This document shows, in pieces, positions 45,032-53,747 of a stretch of 64,000 nucleotides of DNA. The translations under genes and the position numbers were made by a program. Source of the DNA: JBFJKD01 sp038106145 (lineage in GTDB: Bacteria > Pseudomonadota > Gammaproteobacteria > Pseudomonadales > Porticoccaceae); the NCBI GenBank assembly GCA_038106145.1, contig JAYODD010000009.1:1-64000 (forward strand), given 5' to 3'. The notes below the pieces were generated by a model. That model searched no databases, was not told where the DNA came from, and saw only the letters and a program-made list of their open reading frames with translations. Positions within the stretch are counted from its first letter, which is position 1. Every line of letters starts with the position of its first letter.

Positions 45032-45988
45032 CTACTCCTGACCCCTGGCCACCCGAATGCCCCGCACGATTTCGAGAATCAGTTGCTTGACCCAATTGTG
45101 TAGCGGCGAGTTGACGGTGCGGCGATGCTGGACCAATACTGCGGGAATCACCGGGTCCGGATTGAGAATTTCCGGATAGGGTTTACGCACGATCTCATAA
45201 AATTCGCCCTCGTGCTTGAGATCGTCCATGGTGGCAAGCATCAGGCAATCGGTGGAATGGAGGGTATCAAGGGCGGTCATTAGCTGGTTGGTAATCAGCA
45301 ACTTTTTGCGGCTGCGCCCCATTTTCGCCAGGGTCTTGTCAAAGCGACTGTCGCTGTGGGGCGAAACTTTGTCGGCGATCAGCAGAAAGTACTGAATAAA
45401 CGGATACTCCAGCATCTGGTCGAGAGTTAAGTCCCCGTTCTCCAGCGGATGACCGCGACGCATCCACACGGCCGGAGCAAACCCCCCCAGCGCGGTCACA
45501 ATAAAATCCTTCGGCAGTTTTTTCTCCACTTCCAGCGCGAAATCCACATCCCCGGCCTCCAATTCCTGCACGTACTCATCCTGCGTGCTGGACAGGGCAA
45601 TACACAACCCCGGCGCCAGTTGTTGCAACTGTTGGCTCAATTTTGGAACGACCTGCACCGCCAGAAATTCCGGGGCGACCAGGCGCAGAGCACCCTGAAA
45701 GGTATCCGGGCGAAAATCCTGTTGCGCCAGTATCTCGTTGATGCCATTGAGCACCTGCGGTAAAAGCCGCTCAATCTCCAGCGCCCGGGGCGTCGGCACC
45801 AGGCCGCGACCACTGCGGGTAAACAACGGATCTCCGAAGACACCACGCAGGCGAAGCAGGGTTTTACTCATTGCCGGTTGAGTGACGAACAGGCGCTCCG
45901 CGGAACGAGTAACGTTGCGCTCCTCCAGCAATACTTGCAGCGCTACCAGCAGGTTGAGGTCAACACGAGACAGGGAATCGAGAGGCAT
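45032..45988 (-). CDS. LysR-family transcriptional regulator
   Basis: 318 residues. N-terminal winged helix: VDLNLLVALQVLLEERNVTRSAERLFVTQPAMSKTLLRLRGVFGDPLFTRSGRGLVPTPRA. The remainder is a two-lobe effector domain. The N-terminal form (DLNLLVAL, SAMSKTLxRLR) is that of the NodD/LinR subgroup. The regulated gene is unknown; the small-RNA unit starts about 160 bp to its right in the opposite direction. Confidence 0.9.
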   Translation of the reverse strand: MPLDSLSRVDLNLLVALQVLLEERNVTRSAERLFVTQPAMSKTLLRLRGVFGDPLFTRSGRGLVPTPRALEIERLLPQVLNGINEILAQQDFRPDTFQGALRLVAPEFLAVQVVPKLSQQLQQLAPGLCIALSSTQDEYVQELEAGDVDFALEVEKKLPKDFIVTALGGFAPAVWMRRGHPLENGDLTLDQMLEYPFIQYFLLIADKVSPHSDSRFDKTLAKMGRSRKKLLITNQLMTALDTLHSTDCLMLATMDDLKHEGEFYEIVRKPYPEILNPDPVIPAVLVQHRRTVNSPLHNWVKQLILEIVRGIRVARGQE

Positions 45989-46146
45989 AGAATGTTCAAC
46001 GGTTATTAGTAATGCGAAAATAATACATTATGTTTATGTGGAAGACTTTGGGAAATTGACCCATAAACCTCCGGATAGGCCCCCGAGAATTGAAGACAGC
46101 GCCTAAAACATAACTTTTAGGAATATTAAAAATAGAAAAATTATAT

Positions 46147-46175
46147 TTGATTCATGTTTCACGGATTACTATAGT
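46147..46175 (+). promoter_or_regulatory. Sigma-70 promoter of the predicted small RNA
   Basis: -35 TTGATT (46147-46152), 17-bp spacer, -10 TATAGT (46170-46175). No coding frame follows before the terminator about 80 bp on. The stretch 45989-46146 between it and the LysR gene is AT-rich and holds nothing else that I can name. Confidence 0.65.
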
Positions 46176-46181
46176 GACTCC

Positions 46182-46282
46182 CGTAGTTGGCAAGCACAGG
46201 ACCTAGGATCCTTTGCCAACGGCTTTTCTTCCTAACCCCCCTGTATCATACTTTTGGGGAGCTTCGGCTCCCCGTTTTTTTT
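46182..46282 (+). ncRNA. Predicted small RNA of about 100 nt
   Basis: A promoter, a ~100-nt unit with no reading frame, and a strong terminator stand together between the LysR and OsmC genes. The first hairpin pairs GTTGGCAA (46186-46193) with TTGCCAAC (46213-46220). Its top holds AGGACCTAGGATCCT, which can pair AGGA with TCCT. A single-stranded CU-rich linker follows (TTTTCTTCCTAACCCCCCTG) and then the terminator. Exposed GGA motifs could suggest CsrA/RsmA binding, but I do not recognise a known RNA family. Start site estimated from the promoter. Confidence 0.55.
46256..46282 (+). terminator. Rho-independent terminator of the predicted small RNA
   Basis: Perfect 7-bp stem GGGGAGC / GCTCCCC closed by a TTCG tetraloop, followed by G and eight T. 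No plus-strand gene ends nearby, so it must end a short RNA. Confidence 0.88.
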
Positions 46283-46305
46283 GCCCGCTTCAACGGTAAA
46301 TCCGG

Positions 46306-46734
46306 TTAACTCTCCACATCCCCTTCAATGGCGTAGCTGTGGGCGATGGCGACTCCCGCCTTGCCCAGCATGATAGAGGCGGAACAGTATTTTTCCGCGG
46401 AAAGTTCCACCGCGCGCTTGACCTGACTTTCCTTCAGATTTTTTCCGCCAACCACAAAGTGGATATTGATTTCGGTAAACACTGCGGGCACTTCGTCCGC
46501 CCGCTGCGCGCGCAGTTCCGCGCGACAGGAACTCACCGCCTGCCGACTTTTGCGCAAGATGCTCACTACGTCAAAACTGGCGCAACCGCCCATTCCCAGC
46601 AACAACATTTCCATCGGCCGCACACCCATATTTCTACCGCCGTGATCCTGGGGTCCATCCATCACTACCGCGTGTCCACTGCCGGATTCGCCCAGAAACA
46701 TGGCGTTTTCAACCCACTTGACCGTCGCTTCCAT
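46306..46734 (-). CDS. OsmC family peroxidase-like protein
   Basis: 142 residues. The two redox Cys regions are present: GMGGCASFDVVSILRK and SAEKYCSASIMLGKAG. OsmC/Ohr proteins reduce organic peroxides. This one lacks the features that would place it firmly as Ohr or OsmC. Its neighbour crp/vfr is divergent, as in Pseudomonas. Confidence 0.88.
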   Translation of the reverse strand: MEATVKWVENAMFLGESGSGHAVVMDGPQDHGGRNMGVRPMEMLLLGMGGCASFDVVSILRKSRQAVSSCRAELRAQRADEVPAVFTEINIHFVVGGKNLKESQVKRAVELSAEKYCSASIMLGKAGVAIAHSYAIEGDVES

Positions 46735-46889
46735 AACACCTCCTCTAAATTCGCCCGCAAGACTACCATATCGCGGGAGCGGCCGGACGGAACGGTTGCA
46801 TTTTCGCGCATCTGAGGCAAACTACACCACTGGCGGCGGATAAACATAGATAATTGCCGTGCCACACAAGAGCACAGTGGAGAAGCGCC

Positions 46890-47522
46890 TTGACCCTATC
46901 GCCCATAACACCCCATATCCAGAACTTTGAAGAATTCCTCGCCCACTGCCATCGACGCCGTTATCCCGCCAAGAGCACGCTGATCTATGCCGGTGATAGT
47001 GGAGATACCCTGTACTACATCATCAAGGGTTCGGTAACCGTATTGATAGAGGACGACGACGGCCGTGAAATGATCGTCGCCTACCTTAATCCCGGAGATT
47101 TTTTTGGCGAGATGGGTCTGTTCGAACAGGAGGATCGCAGCGCCTGGATTCGCGCCAAAACCGAGTGCGACGTGGGTGAAATTCACTACAGCAAATTTCT
47201 GGAACTGGCCAACGCGCACCCCGAGTTTTTGTACGCGGTGAGCAAGCAAATGGCGCAACGCCTGCGCGATACCACGCGCAAGGTGGGCGACCTCGCTTTT
47301 CTCGACGTGACCGGCCGCGTGGCGCGCACGCTGCTGGACTTATCGCGAGAACCCGATGCCATGACCCATCCGGATGGCATGCAGATCAAGATTACCCGCC
47401 AGGAAATAGGGCGTATCGTGGGCTGTTCCCGGGAAATGGTGGGCCGCGTATTGAAAATACTGCAGGATCAGGGGCTCGTTTCCGTCAAGGGTAAAACCAT
47501 GGTGGTTTTCGGCACCCGTTAG
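46890..47522 (+). CDS. crp: cAMP receptor protein, Vfr-like
   Basis: 210 residues. cAMP pocket GDFFGEMGLFEQEDRSAWIRAKTECDV, hinge helix, and the helix-turn-helix TRQEIGRIVGCSREMVGRVLK are almost those of Vfr and Crp. The loop before RSAW is short, as in E. coli Crp, where Pseudomonas Vfr is longer. I chose the TTG at 46890, with GGAG 9 nt before it; the frame remains open to another TTG at 46854. It is a global regulator of carbon use and, in Pseudomonas, virulence. Confidence 0.95.
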   Translation: MTLSPITPHIQNFEEFLAHCHRRRYPAKSTLIYAGDSGDTLYYIIKGSVTVLIEDDDGREMIVAYLNPGDFFGEMGLFEQEDRSAWIRAKTECDVGEIHYSKFLELANAHPEFLYAVSKQMAQRLRDTTRKVGDLAFLDVTGRVARTLLDLSREPDAMTHPDGMQIKITRQEIGRIVGCSREMVGRVLKILQDQGLVSVKGKTMVVFGTR

Positions 47523-47645
47523 CTTGCCAGCCGGTCACGGGCGTGGTTTATTTCTCTGTGCCGGTGTTTAGATCGCACTGACAATGTCCTTGGCGTTATC
47601 GCGACACTGCTTTTCCCCCACACCGCCGCTGAATTATTGCCGCCC

Positions 47646-48458
47646 TCAGTTAAACATTTCCATCAAACGGCGGCCCGGGTTGGCCGCGCGCATAAATGCC
47701 TCGCCAACCAGAAACCCATTTACGCCATGGCCCCGCAGCGCCAGGACGTCATCCACCGTGTGAATACCGCTTTCACTGATCACAATGCGATCCTCGGGAA
47801 TGTCCTGCAGCAGGCTGAACGTGGTCTCCAGCGATGTGTGAAAGGTATGCAGATTGCGATTATTAACGCCGATTAGGCGCGTGCTCAAAGTCAACGCCGT
47901 GGTCAGTTCCCGTTGATCGTGGACCTCGACCAGGACATCCAGGCCGATGGCCAGCGCCAGATCGTGCAACGCTCTGAGTACCTGGGAATCCAGCGCGGCG
48001 ACAATCAATAAAATACAGTCCGCACCAAGGGCGCGCGCTTCGTACACCTGATAGGGATCAACGATAAAATCTTTGCGCAATACCGGCAGGTGCGTGGCGC
48101 TTTTGGCCTGCTTCAAAAAGTCGTCGCTGCCCTGAAAAAAATCCACATCCGTCAGTACCGACAGGCACGCGGCGCCGCCTTTTTCGTAACTGCGGGCAAT
48201 TTTTACCGGATCGAAATCTTCGCGAATCACGCCTTTACTGGGCGACGCTTTTTTTATTTCCGCGATGACCGCTGGCTTGCCACTGGTTATTCGACTCTCC
48301 AGTGCGGCGGTAAAATCCCGACGTGGCGCCTGCCCCGTAACCCGCTCCTTTAAAACCGCCAGGGGCGTGGCTGCGCTGCGCTCGGCCACTTCTTCCACCT
48401 TGCGGGCCAGAATATTTTTTAAAATAGTGGGTGCAGATGACACCACTGAAATCGTCAT
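47646..48458 (-). CDS. trpC: Indole-3-glycerol phosphate synthase
   Basis: 270 residues of the TIM-barrel family. It closes the indole ring. PAVIAEIKKASPSKGVIREDF, LSVLTDVDFFQGS, LRKDFIVDPYQVYEARALGAD and IGVNNRNLHTF are present. It is not fused to TrpF. Last gene of trpE-trpG-trpD-trpC, 24 bp after trpD. Confidence 0.97.
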   Translation of the reverse strand: MTISVVSSAPTILKNILARKVEEVAERSAATPLAVLKERVTGQAPRRDFTAALESRITSGKPAVIAEIKKASPSKGVIREDFDPVKIARSYEKGGAACLSVLTDVDFFQGSDDFLKQAKSATHLPVLRKDFIVDPYQVYEARALGADCILLIVAALDSQVLRALHDLALAIGLDVLVEVHDQRELTTALTLSTRLIGVNNRNLHTFHTSLETTFSLLQDIPEDRIVISESGIHTVDDVLALRGHGVNGFLVGEAFMRAANPGRRLMEMFN

Positions 48459-48482
48459 AAGTTTTCTACCACTTGTCTATGG

Positions 48483-49526
48483 TCACTGTGCCGCGTTCCG
48501 CAGGCATTCGGTAAACGCCGCCATTTCGTCCATTTTCTCGCCGGCGAGACCGCTGGCGATGGCGTCCTGGGCCAGCGCCACGCCCTCCCGCAGATCTTCC
48601 GCGAGACGCGCCGCATAGATGGCCGCGCCGGCATTAAGCGCAATGATATCAGCCGCTTTGGCACCGACTGCCGTGCGCCGCCTGCCGAGGGCGTCGCGAA
48701 TCAAGGCGAGGGATTCTGCGGCACCGGTGACCGTTAACCCCTCCAGACTCTGGCGCTCTACGCCGAATTGTTCGGGGGCGATCTGGTACTCGCGTAGATT
48801 GCCATCGTCCCATTCCGCCACATGGGTCGCACCGGCAAGGCTTATCTCATCCAGACCCTCCGCACCTGTAACCGCCAGGATACGCTTGCCCCCCAGGCGC
48901 CCCAGCACTTCCGCAACGGGTCTGCACAGGGCTGGATTGAACACGCCAATCAACGCGTGCGGCGCGCCGGCCGGATTGGTCATAGGCCCGAGAATATTAA
49001 ACAGGGTGCGCACCCCCAGTTCCTTGCGTGGCCCCGCCGCGTATTTCATCGCGCTGTGGTGGGCGGGCGCAAACATAAAACCGATACCCACCTCGCGCAC
49101 ACAGCGAGCCACTTCAGCGGGATTTAAATCAAGACGAATACCAGCCGCCTCCACCAGATCCGCGCTGCCGCTGGCGCTACTGACGGCGCGGTTGCCATGT
49201 TTGACCACCTGGCCGCCAGCCACGGCCACCACAAAAGCACTGGCTGTTGAAATGTTAAACAGACCAGCGCCGTCGCCGCCGGTACCGACGATATCCACCA
49301 GGTGCTCGCCCTCTACATGCACCGGCGTGACCAACTCGCGCATCACCTGGACGGCGGCGCTGATCTCGTCAATGGTCTCGCCCTTCATCCGTAGCGCGAC
49401 GATAAATCCGGCTATCTGCGCGGGCGTGGCGCCACCGGTCATAATCTCGCGCATCACTGCTACCATCTCGTTCTGCAACAGGTGCCGGTTCTCGATTACT
49501 CTGGCAATCGCTTGCTGAATATTCAT
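48483..49526 (-). CDS. trpD: Anthranilate phosphoribosyltransferase
   Basis: 347 residues. Adds phosphoribose to anthranilate. The PRPP site DIVGTGGDGAGLFNISTASAFV and KHGNRAVSSASGSADLVEAAG are diagnostic. It begins 3 bp after the trpG stop. Confidence 0.97.
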   Translation of the reverse strand: MNIQQAIARVIENRHLLQNEMVAVMREIMTGGATPAQIAGFIVALRMKGETIDEISAAVQVMRELVTPVHVEGEHLVDIVGTGGDGAGLFNISTASAFVVAVAGGQVVKHGNRAVSSASGSADLVEAAGIRLDLNPAEVARCVREVGIGFMFAPAHHSAMKYAAGPRKELGVRTLFNILGPMTNPAGAPHALIGVFNPALCRPVAEVLGRLGGKRILAVTGAEGLDEISLAGATHVAEWDDGNLREYQIAPEQFGVERQSLEGLTVTGAAESLALIRDALGRRRTAVGAKAADIIALNAGAAIYAARLAEDLREGVALAQDAIASGLAGEKMDEMAAFTECLRNAAQ

Positions 49527-49529
49527 GGG

Positions 49530-50108
49530 TCAGCTTTCCAGAAAATTACGCAGCAGGTCGTGACCGTGCTGGGTCAGTATGGATTCCGGGTGGAACTGCA
49601 CGCCTTCCAGCACATACTCGCGATGGCGGATGCCCATTATTTCGTCCATCTCGCCATTTTCAGTCTCTGTCCAGGCGGTGACTTGCAGACAATCCGGCAG
49701 ACTCGCTTTCTCAATGACCAGAGAATGGTAGCGGGTCGCATCAAACGGATTAGTCAACCCCTTAAATACGCCGAGCCCGTTATGGTGAATCATGGAGGTC
49801 TTGCCGTGCATCACCTGCCGCGCCCGCACGATTTTCGCGCCGTAAGCCTGACCGATGCTCTGGTGACCGAGACAGATTCCCAGCAGGGGTATGCGACCGG
49901 CAAAAGCGCCGACTGTGGCGACGGAAATTCCCGCCTCGTTGGGCGTGCAGGGACCCGGAGAAATCACAATTTTAGCGGGCGCCAGCGCCTCGATATCCGC
50001 GATCGACACCTCGTCGTTGCGCACCACCTTTACCTCCGCCTCAAGTTCGCACAGGTATTGCACCACGTTGTAGGTGAAAGAGTCGTAGTTGTCGATCATC
50101 AGTATCAC
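49530..50108 (-). CDS. trpG: Anthranilate synthase component II (glutaminase)
   Basis: About 192 residues. Class I glutaminase: GPCTPNEAGIS, the nucleophile Cys in LLGICLGHQSIGQAYG and the HPESI His/Glu. It supplies ammonia to TrpE. The start is probably the GTG at 50108, giving VILMIDNYDSFTYN, the normal TrpG N-terminus. It overlaps the trpE stop by 4 bp (GTGA), so translation is coupled. Confidence 0.95.
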   Translation of the reverse strand: MILMIDNYDSFTYNVVQYLCELEAEVKVVRNDEVSIADIEALAPAKIVISPGPCTPNEAGISVATVGAFAGRIPLLGICLGHQSIGQAYGAKIVRARQVMHGKTSMIHHNGLGVFKGLTNPFDATRYHSLVIEKASLPDCLQVTAWTETENGEMDEIMGIRHREYVLEGVQFHPESILTQHGHDLLRNFLES

Positions 50109-51601
50109 AGCGCGCCCCCCGATGACCTGTCTGCCGATACCACCATGGCGGCGGCGCGAAACAGCGCCTGCGCCTTGTTCATGGTTTCCTGCCATTCCAG
50201 CTGCGGCACCGAATCAGCGACCACGCCGCCACCCGCCTGTACGTGCAGTTTGCCATCCTTAATTACACCGGTGCGAATCGCAATGGCGGTATCCATATTG
50301 CCGTTCCAGGCCAGATAGCCGACCGCGCCGCCGTAGATGCCACGTTTGACCGGCTCCACTTCATCAATAATTTCCATGGCGCGAATTTTTGGCGCGCCAC
50401 TCAGGGTGCCCGCCGGCAGGGCGGCGCGCAACACATCAATCGCTGTAGTGCCTGGTGCAACTTCGCCGGTAACATTGGAGGTGATATGCATCACGTGGGA
50501 AAAGCGCTCGACAATCATTTTTTCCGTCAACTGCACGGTACCAGTGCGCGCCACCCGCCCCACATCGTTGCGTCCGAGATCGATCAACATCAGGTGCTCG
50601 GCAATTTCCTTGGGGTCGGCCAGCAATTCTCGCTCCAACGCGAGGTCTTCAGTCTCGTCGCGACCGCGTCGGCGGGTGCCCGCAATGGGCCGCACCGTAA
50701 CCCGTCCGTCTTCGAGATGGGCGAGTATCTCCGGCGAGGAGCCAACAATCTGAAACTCCCCCAGATCGAGAAAATACAGGTAGGGGGAAGGGTTCAGGCA
50801 GCGCAGGGCGCGATACAGGTTGACCGGTTCAGCCTGAAAAGGCGCCGACAGGCGTTGCGATGGCACCACCTGCATCACATCCCCAGCTAACACGTACTCC
50901 TTGATATGCTCCACCACCTCTTCGTAACGCCGCTGGCCAAAACTGGACGTAAACGTGGAATCCGGCAGGCCAGGGGCACCCAGTGAAATCTTGCCCAGCT
51001 CGGGCAGCGGTACCCGCAAACCCGCTTCGAGTTGGTCCAGTCTGCGTTGCGCCTGCTGCCACGCGGCGGGTTGCGCGGGATCGGCGTGCACCACGAAAAT
51101 CAGTTTGCCCAGCAAATTGTCGAACACCAGTACCTCGTCGGACACCATCAGCAAAATGTCCGGCACGCCGAGGGTATCGGGAGGACAACTCGCGGCCAGT
51201 CGCGGCTCCACATAACGCACGGTGTCGTAACTAAAATACCCCACCAGACCACCGGTAAATCGCGGCAGCCCCGTGAGTTGCGGCATATGGAAGCGGGCGT
51301 GAAACTGTTCCACCTCGCCGAGGGGATCATCGGTTGCGCGACTGACTTCCACCTTGCCGTCCCGCTCTATAGTCAACTGGTGGCCCTGGATTTTAAGTAC
51401 GGTGGCGCAGGGTAAACCGATCAGGGAGTACCGCCCCCATTTTTCCCCGCCCTGTACCGATTCCAGCAGGTAGGTGTAACGACCGCGGGCCAGCTTGAGG
51501 TAGCAGGATAGGGGTGTTTCGAGGTCGGCGAGCACTTCGCGCACCACCGGAATACGGGGGTAATTCTGTGTGGCGAGGTCGGCAAATTGTTCAGGCGTCA
51601 T
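50105..51601 (-). CDS. trpE: Anthranilate synthase component I
   Basis: About 498 residues. Makes anthranilate from chorismate. A feedback site for tryptophan lies near the N-terminus (TYLLESVQGGEKWGRYSLIG), and the chorismate domain carries LSAPFQAEPVNLYRALR, IAGTRRRGRDETED and AGTLSGAPKIRAMEII. The ATG at 51601 has AAGGA 6 nt before it; the ATG at 51607 overlaps that site. It is preceded by an attenuator. Confidence 0.97.
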   Translation of the reverse strand: MTPEQFADLATQNYPRIPVVREVLADLETPLSCYLKLARGRYTYLLESVQGGEKWGRYSLIGLPCATVLKIQGHQLTIERDGKVEVSRATDDPLGEVEQFHARFHMPQLTGLPRFTGGLVGYFSYDTVRYVEPRLAASCPPDTLGVPDILLMVSDEVLVFDNLLGKLIFVVHADPAQPAAWQQAQRRLDQLEAGLRVPLPELGKISLGAPGLPDSTFTSSFGQRRYEEVVEHIKEYVLAGDVMQVVPSQRLSAPFQAEPVNLYRALRCLNPSPYLYFLDLGEFQIVGSSPEILAHLEDGRVTVRPIAGTRRRGRDETEDLALERELLADPKEIAEHLMLIDLGRNDVGRVARTGTVQLTEKMIVERFSHVMHITSNVTGEVAPGTTAIDVLRAALPAGTLSGAPKIRAMEIIDEVEPVKRGIYGGAVGYLAWNGNMDTAIAIRTGVIKDGKLHVQAGGGVVADSVPQLEWQETMNKAQALFRAAAMVVSADRSSGGAL

Positions 51602-51613
51602 GGCCATTCCTTA

Positions 51614-51642
51614 ATATGAACGCTTAATATATGAACGCTTAA
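51614..51642. repeat. 14-bp direct repeat before trpE
   Basis: Two exact copies of ATATGAACGCTTAA (51614-51627 and 51629-51642), one base apart, in the leader just upstream of the trpE ribosome site. It could be a protein-binding site or part of the leader RNA fold; no function is known. Confidence 0.8.
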
Positions 51643-51663
51643 CTATCGGGAAAATTATTGAGG

Positions 51664-51710
51664 TGTGCCATAGCGGCACAGGGGATTACCCGCGTGGCCA
51701 TCGCCAGCGG
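51664..51710 (-). promoter_or_regulatory. trp attenuator hairpins
   Basis: On the minus strand two hairpins follow or overlap the leader peptide. The first pairs CCCGC with GCGGG over the two last Trp codons (about 51688-51710). The second is TGTGCC-GCTAT-GGCACA (51664-51680), followed by AATTTT, the candidate terminator. GGCCAC in the first could instead pair with GTGCC of the second with one bulge, an antiterminator. The terminator's T run is weak. Confidence 0.55.
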
Positions 51711-51751
51711 GCAAAGGAAGAAGTGTATTGATCCCAATTGCCGAAAATCAC
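51686..51751 (-). CDS. trpL: trp operon leader peptide
   Basis: A 21-residue frame beginning with GTG (51749-51751) and ending with TAA (51686-51688). It opens MIFGNWDQ and closes RWRWPRG, so it has three Trp, two of them as W-R-W near the end. GGAG lies 6 nt before the GTG. It lies between the trp promoter and trpE, upstream of the hairpins. When tryptophan is short the ribosome would stall on these codons and let the antiterminator form. Confidence 0.78.
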   Translation of the reverse strand: MIFGNWDQYTSSFARWRWPRG

Positions 51752-51776
51752 CTGAAACTCCTGCTGTGAGGCGCGC

Positions 51777-51782
51777 ATTCTA
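51777..51782 (-). promoter_or_regulatory. -10 element of the trp operon promoter
   Basis: Minus strand TAGAAT followed by GCGCGCC, about 26 nt before the trpL start codon. The -35 region (around 51800) is weak, which may mean an activator is used; I could not identify one. Confidence 0.5.
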
Positions 51783-51811
51783 ATCGATTTGCCCGGTTGC
51801 GAAAACCACCC

Positions 51812-52492
51812 TCACGCAGCCCCTAACCCCGCGCGCAGGGCCGCGATGGCGGCGCTGTAATCCGGCGCGCCAAATATCGCCGAACCCGCGACAAAGGTAT
51901 CGGCCCCCGCCGCGGCGATTTCACCGATATTGGCGGCGGTAACGCCGCCGTCCACCTGCAGACGGATGCCGCCGCCACTGGCATCGATCAACGCGCGCGC
52001 TTCGCGCAGTTTGGCGAGAGTTGCCGGAATAAATTTTTGGCCACCGAACCCGGGATTAACGGACATCAGCAGCAGGATATCCAGCTTGTCGAGCACGTGG
52101 GCCACCGTTTGCAGACCAGTGGCCGGATTCAGAACCAGACCGGTTTTGCACCCCAGCTCCCGCGCCAGTTGCAAAGAGCGGTCGACGTGCCGGGACGCCT
52201 CAGGATGAAACGTAATCCAGGATGCACCCGCCGCCGCGAACATACGAATCAGGTCATCGACGGGTTCAACCATCAGGTGCACGTCGATCGGCGCGCTGAC
52301 CCCGTAGTTGCGCAACGCCTGGCACACCATGGGGCCAATCGTGAGGTTGGGGACGTAGTGGTTGTCCATCACATCGAAATGCACCACATCGGCTCCGGCG
52401 GCCAGCACGGCGTCTACCTCCGCCCCGAGACGGGCAAAATCCGCGGATAGAATCGAAGGAGCAATCAGGTAATCTTTCATATCCGAACCCAT
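51812..52492 (-). CDS. rpe: Ribulose-phosphate 3-epimerase
   Basis: About 226 residues. Interconverts ribulose-5-phosphate and xylulose-5-phosphate. IAPSILSADFARLGAEV, VHFDVMDNHYVPNLTIGP, VNPGFGGQKFI and LQVDGGV are diagnostic. I chose the ATG at 52492 because GGAG lies 9 nt upstream; the ATG at 52480 is an alternative. Next to trpE, as in other Pseudomonas-like genomes. Confidence 0.95.
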   Translation of the reverse strand: MGSDMKDYLIAPSILSADFARLGAEVDAVLAAGADVVHFDVMDNHYVPNLTIGPMVCQALRNYGVSAPIDVHLMVEPVDDLIRMFAAAGASWITFHPEASRHVDRSLQLARELGCKTGLVLNPATGLQTVAHVLDKLDILLLMSVNPGFGGQKFIPATLAKLREARALIDASGGGIRLQVDGGVTAANIGEIAAAGADTFVAGSAIFGAPDYSAAIAALRAGLGAA

Positions 52493-52689
52493 TTTTAAGC
52501 GCTCCACTATGCCCAACAAGGCCCAGTGGTGCAACACCAAGCGACCGGCCAAAACGTCAAACAGGGTTTTGCACTGGCGTTAACCTGTTGGTGATTGGGC
52601 AGCCATCTGCGATGATTACGTCCACCCCAGAATATTGGTTTTTCACCACTTTTTTGCGTCGCGATATTGTCAACGGGAAAATACTTGCT

Positions 52690-53727
52690 ATGCCCGCAAC
52701 CGCGCCTCCAGTTACCACAGCGGCCATTAGCGCGCAGGCGCTTGGCGCCATTGCCGGTCAACTGCCGCCACTGTCATTTGATGCAACCCGAGACCCGGCG
52801 GTTACGCCAGCCGCGCGGGAGTATCTGCGCCATTATGATCTACCGCAAGAACACAAACGCGCTCGGCACAACTCCAGTCTCTCCCCGCGCCTTGAGCAGA
52901 CCGAAGATCAGCCCCCGGTAGAATGCATTCATCGCTGGGGAACTTTGCATACCGGCGACTATACAATCGCCTGCCACTACTGGCACCCGGTGATCGCCGC
53001 CAGAGGGACGGTGTTTCTGGTACACGGGTACTTTGATCACGTCGGTCTGTATGGCCATTTGGTGCGCTACCTGCTCGCCCGCGACTATTCCGTGGTGGCC
53101 TTTGATTTGCCTGGCCATGGCCTGTCCAGCGGGGAGCGCGTCAGTATCGCCAGCTTCGATCACTACGCGGAAGTTTTTGACGCGGTGTTACAGCGGGCCG
53201 CCACGCACTTTCCGCGCCCATGGCACGCGGTCGGTCAAAGCACTGGCGGGGCAATTATTCTCAAGCACCTGTTGGAGAACCGGGAGTCCGCAACGCCATT
53301 TGCACGGATTGCCTTGCTCGCGCCGTTAATCCACCCCTACCGATGGCGCTGGAATAAGCTGGTGTACCTGGCGGCGCACCGCTTCGTCAGGCGCATTGGT
53401 CGAAAATTTGTCGTCAACTCCGGCAATCGCGCGTTTCTTCAGTTTTTGTCCGCTCGCGATCCCCTGCAGGATCGTTATATACCCCTGGAATGGATCGGCG
53501 CCATGAAACGCTGGACCGAAAACTTTCGCCACCTGCCGAGCAACCCGTTTCCGGTGTGTATCGTGCAGGGTGACCAGGACACGACCCTCGACTGGCGCTA
53601 CAACCTGAAAGTGCTGGCACACAAGCTACCCAATGCGAAAATTCACATTGTGTCCGGCGCCCGCCACCACCTGGCCAATGAAACACCCGAGCTACGGCGC
53701 CAGATTTTTGCCGCGATGGCGTTGTGA
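52690..53727 (+). CDS. Alpha/beta hydrolase (lysophospholipase-like)
   Basis: About 345 residues. Oxyanion region FLVHGYFDHVGLYGHLVRYLLARDYSV, nucleophile elbow GQSTGGAI, acid region IVQGDQDTTLDW, and His in SGARHHLANE. It resembles the monoacylglycerol lipase / lysophospholipase group (PF12146-type). No signal peptide is evident with this start. Frames upstream to 52588 are open, but the ATG at 52690 is a more normal start. Confidence 0.8.
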   Translation: MPATAPPVTTAAISAQALGAIAGQLPPLSFDATRDPAVTPAAREYLRHYDLPQEHKRARHNSSLSPRLEQTEDQPPVECIHRWGTLHTGDYTIACHYWHPVIAARGTVFLVHGYFDHVGLYGHLVRYLLARDYSVVAFDLPGHGLSSGERVSIASFDHYAEVFDAVLQRAATHFPRPWHAVGQSTGGAIILKHLLENRESATPFARIALLAPLIHPYRWRWNKLVYLAAHRFVRRIGRKFVVNSGNRAFLQFLSARDPLQDRYIPLEWIGAMKRWTENFRHLPSNPFPVCIVQGDQDTTLDWRYNLKVLAHKLPNAKIHIVSGARHHLANETPELRRQIFAAMAL

Positions 53728-53747
53728 AACAGCGCCGCCAGAGCCGG

